Origin: G039029935 sp039029935
GTDB lineage: Bacteria; Chloroflexota; Anaerolineae; Caldilineales; Caldilineaceae
Direction: 5' to 3'
Length of the DNA: 17,151 bases
NCBI GenBank assembly: GCA_039029935.1
Contig: JBCCFC010000105.1
Span: forward strand, 1 to 17,151
Both the position numbers and the translations under genes were made by a program. Positions 12,801 through 17,151 of this stretch are shown one piece after another. The notes below the pieces were generated by a model. That model was not told the origin of the DNA. It worked only from the letters and a program-made list of their open reading frames with translations, and did not search any database. Each line of letters begins with the position of its first letter. Position 1 is the first letter of the stretch.

Positions 12801-15771
12801 ACAGCCCCAATACAGTATTGGCACCGCCTTGCAGGTTGAATGTTTCAATCACATACTTATAGCCCGTAATGGCGTTAAACTTCACCCAATCCTCATCGCC
12901 AGCGACATGAATCGTGTGCGTCTGGCTGCTACCATTGGTGCTGATATTTGTGGCTTGGGTAAACACGTTGTCGGTTTCATACTGGTCGCCGCGTGGACCG
13001 CTGGCCGTGATCTTGACGCTATACTTGACATCTGTGCCACCTAGCCCTTGGTTGTTGTCACGCACCTTAATCCAGCGTTTGGTTGTTTGGTCTGCGGTCC
13101 AGACAATGCGGGATGTTCCGCCGCTGATATCAGAGTCGATCAGGTCTGGGTGCCCGTCGTTGTGGTCATCCCAGAACAGCCCCAAGACTGTATCCGCACC
13201 GCCTTGCAGGTTAAATGTCTCAATCACATACTCGTAGCCAGCAATCGCATCAAAGGACATCCAGTCATTGTCTTGGGCGACATGAATGGTGTGTGTTTGG
13301 CTGCTGCCATTGGTCCCAATCGGTGTCGCTTGGGTAAAGAGATCATCTGGCTCATATTGATCACCCTGTGACGGTGTGGCCATGATTTTCAGGCTATACT
13401 TAACATTGGTTCCACCAAGGTTGCCATTATGGTCACGGACCTTGACCCAACGCACCGCACTTTGATCGGCAATCCATGAAATGCGTGATGTACCGTTGGT
13501 TTCATCCTTCACAATGAGGTCAGGGTGTCCATCGTTGTGATCATCCCAGAACAGACCCAAGACCGTGTTTGCGCCGCCTTGCAGGTTGAGGGTTTCAATC
13601 ACATAGTTATAGCCTGCAACGGCATCAAACTTGACCCAATCCTCGTCCCCTGGCAGATGGAAGGTATGTGTCTGGCTGGAACCGTTGGGCGTGATGCTCT
13701 TGGCTTGCGTAAACACATTATCCGTTTCATAGCTGTCGCCTTGTGGTGCGGACGCCGTAACGCGCACACTATACTTGACATTAGTCCCGCTCAGGTTTGC
13801 GTTGTGGTCGCGCACCTTGAGCCAGCGCACAGCGGTCTGGTCCGCAGTCCACGAAACCCGTGATGACCCATTGCCCGTGTCTGATGCAATCAAATCAGGA
13901 TGCCCGTCATTGTGATCATCCCAGAACAGCCCCAATACAGTGTTTGCACCGCCTTGCAGATTAAATGTCTCCAACACATAGGTGTAGCCTGTGACCGCAT
14001 CAAACTTCATCCAATCCTCATCACCGGGCAGATGGAATGTGTGCGTCTGGCTGCTGCCATTGGTGGGAATGCTCTTGGCCTGTGTAAATACATTATCCGT
14101 TTCATAGTTGTCCCCCGCCGGTGCAGATGAGTTGATACGAACGCTGTATTTGACGTTTGTGCCACTCAGGTTGCCATTGTGGTCTCGCGCCTTAATCCAG
14201 CGTGTGGCTGTCTGGTCCGCTGTCCACGATATCCGTGATGCGCCATTGCCTGTGTCGGCGGCAATTAAGTCAGGATGGTTGTCGTTGTGATTATCCCAGA
14301 ACAGCCCTAAGACCGTATTTGCACCGCCTTGCAGGTTGAATGTTTCAATCACATAGGTATAGCCCGCAACCGCATCAAACCTCATCCAATCCTCGTCACC
14401 GGGCAGGTGGAAGGTATGTGTCTGGCTGCTGCCATTGGTGGGAATGCTCTTCGATTGGGTAAAGACATTGTCCACTTCATAGGCATCGGCCTGTGGTGCG
14501 GATGCAGTGACACGCACACTGTACTTGACACTGGTCCCACCCAGATTTGTGTTGTTGTCACGCACCTTGATCCAGCGTGTAGCCGTCTGGTCAGCTGTCC
14601 ACGAAATACGAGATGTACCGCTGCTGGTGTCGGCATCAATCAGGTCGGGATGCCCATCATTGTGATTGTCCCAGAACAAACCCAAGACTGTGTTGGCCCC
14701 ACCTTGCAGATTGAAGGTCTCAATCACATAGGTATGCCCCGCAACCGCGCTAAACTTCATCCAATCCTCATCACCTGGCACGTGAATGGTATGGGTTTGA
14801 CTACTGCCATTGGTGTTGATGGTGTTTGATTGGGTAAAGTGGTTATCCGTCTCATAGCCATCGCCCTGTGGGATGGCGACCGTTCGTGCGCTGATGATGC
14901 CAGAACGAATTGGATAGGTCTGACCGGATGGGAAGACATGAACTTGATATTTGCGCCAATCGCCCGTGATGCCCAATGCCGCTGGATCAAACAGGAAGCT
15001 CACCTCGCGCTGACCACTACTCACAGACCAGCTACCGGAAACATAGGAATGGTACTCTTCCCATGCATCCACACTGCCCGAAATGATGTAATCGCCCTGT
15101 GCGTTATTGTCCGACTGGAAATAGGCACGATAGGTGTGGCGTCCAGCCGCATTCAACAACAGCGGTGTAAAGGTGATCGACTCGCTTGTTGCGCCTGCTG
15201 AATAGGAATCTGGCCCAGCAATAATGTTGCCATCTGCTGCAACATACATCTCACCACCCATCGAGAAGCCACCGCCCGCACATTTTCGCGCTCTGGCACG
15301 CAACTTTTTATCGCCAGAGTATGGCTCCAGTTCCATCTCAATGATGCCATCCGACCCGCACCGATAGCTGCCAGTGGACGTGCGATAACGCCAATTCTGG
15401 AACGCACCTGAGTCATCGTTGATGATGCGAATGGTGGCACTGCCAGAGAAGGTCCCACCATTACATTTGGCAACATAGACGCGGATCTTGTTGGTGGCGT
15501 TGTCTGGCTCAAACCGTGCGCGGATGATGCCCGCTGCTGGTTGCTGTGTGCCACACTGCCACGAGGTTGTATTGACCTCATAGCGGTAGGCCGCTGTTGC
15601 GCTGTTGCTCTCCACATCGGGCGAGGCATCAGGAGATGCATAGCTTGTTGAATAGAACGCAAAGAGGCAGACCAGTGTGAGTGCGAGACTCAACCAGAGC
15701 CATGTACGATCTTGGATTAGTTGGGGTATGGGTATGGCATTGCATACACCCCTTGGTTGAAATTGTTTCAT
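9814..15771 (-). CDS. Giant surface protein: six PPC-like repeats, M23-like domain, three SLH motifs, four InlB-like repeats, dockerin
   Basis: This 1985-residue protein starts at ATG 15769-15771. A signal peptide or signal anchor covers about 23-46 (WLWLSLALTLVCLFAFYSTSYA). Two Cys-paired units of about 50 residues follow (C73/C103 and C138/C164). Six tandem 125-residue PPC-like repeats (304-1053) share GDEDW and FNLQGGANTVLGLFWD. Residues about 1065-1210 resemble lysostaphin-type M23 peptidases: D1097, H1146 in LLHL and H1175-V-H1177 are present, but the first zinc ligand His is R1093, so activity is doubtful. Three SLH motifs (about 1265-1445; SGERDGTF, SGYSDGTF) would bind cell-wall polymer. 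A PPC-like segment follows (about 1455-1590). Four 81-residue InlB/bacterial-repeat units begin at C1597, 1678, 1759 and 1840. The dockerin occupies 1924-1985 (DINGDSQVNIFD, DLQQDNAWNIFD). Likely role: cell-surface anchor for the cohesin scaffold. Confidence 0.9.
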   Translation of the reverse strand: MKQFQPRGVCNAIPIPQLIQDRTWLWLSLALTLVCLFAFYSTSYASPDASPDVESNSATAAYRYEVNTTSWQCGTQQPAAGIIRARFEPDNATNKIRVYVAKCNGGTFSGSATIRIINDDSGAFQNWRYRTSTGSYRCGSDGIIEMELEPYSGDKKLRARARKCAGGGFSMGGEMYVAADGNIIAGPDSYSAGATSESITFTPLLLNAAGRHTYRAYFQSDNNAQGDYIISGSVDAWEEYHSYVSGSWSVSSGQREVSFLFDPAALGITGDWRKYQVHVFPSGQTYPIRSGIISARTVAIPQGDGYETDNHFTQSNTINTNGSSQTHTIHVPGDEDWMKFSAVAGHTYVIETFNLQGGANTVLGLFWDNHNDGHPDLIDADTSSGTSRISWTADQTATRWIKVRDNNTNLGGTSVKYSVRVTASAPQADAYEVDNVFTQSKSIPTNGSSQTHTFHLPGDEDWMRFDAVAGYTYVIETFNLQGGANTVLGLFWDNHNDNHPDLIAADTGNGASRISWTADQTATRWIKARDHNGNLSGTNVKYSVRINSSAPAGDNYETDNVFTQAKSIPTNGSSQTHTFHLPGDEDWMKFDAVTGYTYVLETFNLQGGANTVLGLFWDDHNDGHPDLIASDTGNGSSRVSWTADQTAVRWLKVRDHNANLSGTNVKYSVRVTASAPQGDSYETDNVFTQAKSITPNGSSQTHTFHLPGDEDWVKFDAVAGYNYVIETLNLQGGANTVLGLFWDDHNDGHPDLIVKDETNGTSRISWIADQSAVRWVKVRDHNGNLGGTNVKYSLKIMATPSQGDQYEPDDLFTQATPIGTNGSSQTHTIHVAQDNDWMSFDAIAGYEYVIETFNLQGGADTVLGLFWDDHNDGHPDLIDSDISGGTSRIVWTADQTTKRWIKVRDNNQGLGGTDVKYSVKITASGPRGDQYETDNVFTQATNISTNGSSQTHTIHVAGDEDWVKFNAITGYKYVIETFNLQGGANTVLGLFWDDHNDNHPDLIRKDDSAGASKIEWTADQTAVRWVKVRDNNQNYGGENVQYSIKITASNTQLPLRDRPVYGYQAPCAPGSTASVTSFHGINKNGKSPVDRNRRAYDWQCFSGATETHQVHAPIGGKVFDIRSAGSAGGMMMIDDERNDVCVILLHLIPGTYQVSKGNTVSQGQHVSAYSRGWGHVHMASLNGTCQANNAYVHSNERVIVFNELGQTMPPAISISGTAYDSDGPMKWVTTGDCVNASHSYCLVPNDDPYGGSVVARASRTASKYFDDVSGSVFIFFIDALRDAGVTYGCSSANPRLFCPDALLLREQAAAFMVRSLGLTSKQYTSYSYSDIDGSGTFDNDIEFLTELGIVSGERDGTFLPKNPVTRGQFAKMIINSLEQMSNSYTCVPENEQAFPDVPSSDTFYKYIQCLHQRGITSGYSDGTFQSGKQITRAESSKLIYLAFLAELQEFEQESENANNNNKSGASSLVGVTDEDVVATKRFTLPHNDVDWFKFGIPTEDAGEGFVYEYILQVEHGKNVVLDINIEDESGNEISYQDIDLDDDDILWDEVHFLRMEGVSAGETYYARIDNTMEQAVKNVEVFVNLRRIKVERNEPTCYSLNIASTPSNGGAVEMSPQPNCDGNKYTPGQVVTLSAASQQGYQFARWQGTANGLSSALTVNMNQDHNLTAVFEEDVILCYTLTYASNPVEGGDLEVSPAPNCEESGYIEGTAVTLNAVSQATHRFARWEGVPHGEFSAIELTMNQDHSVTAVFDEDSAPCYTLTLTSNPTNGGTIQASPQPDCENGQYKEGTNVIVNAVSESTHAFVRWEGATSSTSAAIEITMNEDQSLVAVFEEDSSPCYTLTMTSNPANGGTIQASPQPNCENGQYKEGTNVIVNAVSESTHVFVRWEGSVSGTVSSVEISMTEDYNLVAIFEESTSPIDPGDINGDSQVNIFDLQILIRMIVHPTQRDGDLYEAGWWDRGDLQQDNAWNIFDLQKLIGLITS
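10012..10983 (-). repeat. Four tandem 243-bp repeats (InlB-like units)
   Basis: Units begin with the CYxL codons at 10983, 10740, 10497 and 10254, exactly 243 bases (81 codons) apart, in frame. Each encodes C-Y-(S/T)-L, a second Cys about 24 residues later (PNC or PDC), then RWxG or RWEG and (T/V)AVFEED. The last two units are almost identical in protein sequence, which points to recent duplication or conversion. A fifth, more diverged unit lies in the neighbouring gene near 16640-16870. Confidence 0.85.
12613..14862 (-). repeat. Six tandem 375-bp repeats encoding PPC-like domains
   Basis: Unit boundaries on the minus strand are 14862-14488, 14487-14113, 14112-13738, 13737-13363, 13362-12988 and 12987-12613. 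A landmark CCCAGAAC(A) block recurs at exact 375-base steps, six times without a single length change. The protein units share D-x-Y-E, TNGSSQTHT, GDEDW, NLQGGANTVLGLFWD, HPDLI, WTADQT and KYS. Unit 5 (12988-13362) is the most diverged (AQDNDW instead of GDEDW). Confidence 0.95.
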
Positions 15772-15776
15772 TGTGT

Positions 15777-15783
15777 CGTCCTT
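15777..15783 (-). promoter_or_regulatory. Ribosome binding site of the SLH-dockerin gene
   Basis: The minus strand reads AAGGACG 5 bases before the ATG at 15769-15771, supporting that start. It is a slightly imperfect Shine-Dalgarno sequence. Confidence 0.5.
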
Positions 15784-15800
15784 ATTATTTAACGGATTTT

Positions 15801-16018
15801 GTACTACATCGGATTTGGGAGTAGAACAGATTTTTCCATGCGTAGAGACTTAATAGCCTGTCAACTAAATAATTGGGTGTTTTGGATTGTCATTCCTGCG
15901 AAGGCAGGAATCCAGCGTTGTATCGGAGTGGATTCCTACCTTCGCAGGAATGACAATCCAAAACAACTGAGTTTACACAGTTCTAAAATCCGTTCTCTTC
16001 CCAAATCCGCTGTAGTAT
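15801..16018. repeat. Nested inverted-repeat element (MITE-like) filling an intergenic region
   Basis: Outer arms at 15801-15834 and 15985-16018 are reverse complements at about 29 of 34 positions. Inside them a second, nearly perfect inverted repeat occupies 15880-15963. The whole structure lies between the stop of the F5/8 gene (16022) and the start of the SLH gene (15771). It has no coding capacity. The arrangement fits a non-autonomous mobile element, or one element inserted in another. Confidence 0.7.
15880..15963. repeat. REPIN-like pair of inverted REP sequences
   Basis: Arms of 35 bases at 15880-15914 and 15929-15963 match as reverse complements at 34 positions, with a 14-base loop. 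Each arm contains its own small palindrome (ATTCCTGC-GAAG-GCAGGAAT at 15892-15911). The core TCATTCCTGCGAAGGCAGGA resembles the widespread REP-type intergenic repeats of many bacteria. Two REPs in opposite orientation form a REPIN, which is usually moved by a REP-associated tyrosine transposase. None is seen here. Confidence 0.75.
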
Positions 16019-16021
16019 GTT

Positions 16022-17098
16022 TTAGCTAATAATGAGCTGGATTAACCTTTGCAAGTCAAAGACGTTCCATGTACCATCCTCATTCAAATCACCACGCTCC
16101 CACCAGTCGAGTGCATATAGCTCACTATTTGGCTGCGTTGAATGCAGGATCATGCTGATGAGAATTTGCAAGTCAAAAATGTTGACTGTGCCATCGGCAT
16201 TGATATCGCCAGAGAGTTGTGACTCCTCTGGGCTGTAGACTTCGATTTCAAACCATGCTATCCATGAAGTCCTGCTTGGGGTTTCAATTCGCACATGCTG
16301 AACTTCCCCTAGCGGTGTGACAGGCTTATATGTGATCCAGTCACCATATGCTGTAAACCCTTCAAATGTGTGTAACAGCGTAAAGTTCTTATCAGGACCA
16401 CTTACATGGACATTATGAGTTGTTTTGCCATCAGGCAGTTGGTTGACTCTTAACCGGAGCAGATGAAGCGGATAGGGTTCCCCTAAATCAACTTCAATCC
16501 ACTGTGGGCCACCATCCCGTGCGTTCCATCCAGTCGCCGGGTTGCCATCAACAGCCATTTGGGGATTGACACCAGCAGACACTGTCACGGTTTTGTTGAG
16601 GGCTACATTGCGTGTATTCGGGTCAGGCTGGTGAACTTCTTCAAAAACGGCGACCACATTTTTATCACCATCCATTGTGATTTCGGCAGTTGGTACTGTG
16701 CTTGTGGTATCACCCTGCCAATGGGTAAACCGATAGTCGTTTTCGTTAGCCGCCGTCAATGTCACGTTTGTGCCCTGCTCATAGCGATCTGCCCCGCAAT
16801 TGGGGGTTGGCGTTGCGCTGACCGATCCACCAACGTCTGGACTTCCAGCATACGTAAGCGTATAACACGCGGGTACATAGGTGTAGTATACAAGTAAATG
16901 TTTGCTGACCTCACTGATTTCAAAGACGTAGTGGTCAGCTTGAGTCGATACAAGCGAAATCCCTGGTTCTTGGTTGTAGTTGATGTCATAGCCAGCCATA
17001 CGTGCCAGACTATACTTTGAACGGGTAAGAAATGAACTTTTGGGTTGAGAGAAAAATGGACAAAAAATGGATGATGACATATAAATGAGAGAAGGCAT
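16022..17098 (-). CDS. InlB-like repeat / F5/8 type C (discoidin) / dockerin protein, probably 5'-truncated
   Basis: The stop is at 16022-16024. The start is uncertain. An in-frame stop lies just upstream of TTG 17104. ATG codons at 17098, 17080 and 16999 lack a ribosome binding site, and none is followed by a signal peptide, unlike the other dockerin genes here. Numbering from 17098 (358 residues): an InlB-like unit at about 78-154 (CYTLTYAGSP, HWQGD, VVAVFEE), an F5/8 type C/discoidin domain at about 163-290 (NVALNKTVTVSAG, AVDGNPATGWNA, PQWIEVDLG, WIAWFEIEVY), and a complete dockerin at 297-358 (DINADGTVNIFD and DLNEDGTWNVFD). Discoidin domains often bind carbohydrate. Without export it could not reach the scaffoldin, so it is either a remnant or has an upstream exon lost by rearrangement. 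The first about 35 codons overlap a plus-strand promoter. Confidence 0.8.
   Translation of the reverse strand: MPSLIYMSSSIFCPFFSQPKSSFLTRSKYSLARMAGYDINYNQEPGISLVSTQADHYVFEISEVSKHLLVYYTYVPACYTLTYAGSPDVGGSVSATPTPNCGADRYEQGTNVTLTAANENDYRFTHWQGDTTSTVPTAEITMDGDKNVVAVFEEVHQPDPNTRNVALNKTVTVSAGVNPQMAVDGNPATGWNARDGGPQWIEVDLGEPYPLHLLRLRVNQLPDGKTTHNVHVSGPDKNFTLLHTFEGFTAYGDWITYKPVTPLGEVQHVRIETPSRTSWIAWFEIEVYSPEESQLSGDINADGTVNIFDLQILISMILHSTQPNSELYALDWWERGDLNEDGTWNVFDLQRLIQLIIS
17057..17085 (+). promoter_or_regulatory. Sigma-70-type promoter for the plus-strand gene at 17133
   Basis: TGGACA at 17057-17062 and TATAAA at 17080-17085 are separated by 17 bases. This is close to the TTGACA-17-TATAAT consensus and would start transcription near 17092, about 40 bases before the ATG. 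It lies within the questionable N-terminal part of the minus-strand F5/8 dockerin gene. Confidence 0.55.
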
Positions 17099-17120
17099 CA
17101 GCAATTTTTATCCATTGAAA

Positions 17121-17126
17121 AGGGGA
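17121..17126 (+). promoter_or_regulatory. Ribosome binding site of the plus-strand gene at 17133
   Basis: AGGGGA ends 6 bases before the ATG at 17133-17135. This good Shine-Dalgarno sequence decides the start. Confidence 0.6.
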
Positions 17127-17132
17127 AGAACA

Positions 17133-17151
17133 ATGACGACACAAGTAGAAT
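17133..17151 (+). CDS. N-terminal start of an unidentified plus-strand gene (partial)
   Basis: ATG at 17133 opens MTTQVE and runs off the right edge. It is preceded by a well spaced ribosome binding site (17121-17126) and a promoter-like pair (17057-17085). Only six full codons are visible, so the product cannot be named. It is divergent from the minus-strand dockerin gene and probably marks the end of the cohesin-dockerin cluster. Confidence 0.5.

Noticed and set aside
12580..14829. Several plus-strand open frames across the repeat region
   Set aside because: They recur with the 375-base period and are the opposite-strand shadow of the PPC-like repeats. They have no ribosome binding sites and show no domain of their own.
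15799..16029. Plus-strand open frame of 76 codons over the inverted repeat
   Set aside because: It reads through the palindromic REPIN/MITE-like element. Its translation (PAKAGIQR) is the usual spurious product of such repeats.
57..17104. A cellulosome or polysaccharide-degrading gene cluster
   Set aside because: Cohesins and dockerins are present, but I see no glycoside hydrolase, lyase, esterase or classical cellulose-binding domain. The discoidin domain alone does not support this.

Overview
The window is an accessory locus of a bacterium whose members appear to be one extracellular cohesin-dockerin system. Nearly all coding capacity lies on the minus strand, in five genes of about 358 to 2203 residues or shorter. 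Three of them start with a clear signal peptide followed by very large modular secreted proteins, one encodes a small secreted dockerin protein, and one has lost its secretion signal. The lineage is uncertain. I lean towards Chloroflexota, because the scaffoldin ends in an FLPIVSN tail, which resembles the YLPLV/FLPLV C-terminal tails I know from secreted Chloroflexota proteins, and because the small protein has the SGNYQ..PGF motif common there. No rRNA, tRNA or housekeeping gene is present to test this.

Layout, left to right. Positions 1-45 are the last 14 codons of a plus-strand gene. Positions 57-6668 (minus) encode a 2203-residue protein. It has thrombospondin-3-like calcium repeats, a region strongly reminiscent of the pore-forming B component of binary toxins (anthrax protective antigen family), a glycine-rich module of clearly lower G+C, two DIGNDG repeats, a CARDB-like domain, and a dockerin cut off halfway. 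Positions 6669-6932 hold two inverted repeats. Positions 6933-9134 encode a scaffoldin-like protein with three cohesin-like domains and an internal divergent dockerin. Positions 9150-9668 encode a small secreted dockerin protein that forms a tight operon with the scaffoldin. Positions 9693-9803 are an 8-bp-periodic repeat array. Positions 9814-15771 encode a 1985-residue protein with six exact 125-residue PPC-like repeats, an M23-like domain, three SLH motifs, four 81-residue InlB-like repeats and a dockerin. Positions 15772-16021 carry a nested inverted-repeat (REPIN/MITE-like) element. Positions 16022 to about 17098 encode a protein with an InlB-like repeat, an F5/8-type-C domain and a dockerin, but no signal peptide. 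A plus-strand gene begins at 17133 behind a good promoter and ribosome binding site.

Proposed working model (inference): the cohesins of the 733-residue protein bind the dockerins of the four neighbours. All of these dockerins use the same Ile/Val-Phe pair at the positions that set specificity in classical dockerins. The SLH protein would tie the assembly to the cell surface. The cargo is not cellulolytic: the window shows no glycoside hydrolase, and the most distinctive cargo is the protective-antigen-like protein. Both outermost dockerin genes look damaged at their outer ends (57-83 and about 17000-17104), where unrelated plus-strand genes adjoin, so the locus may be an island that has been trimmed.
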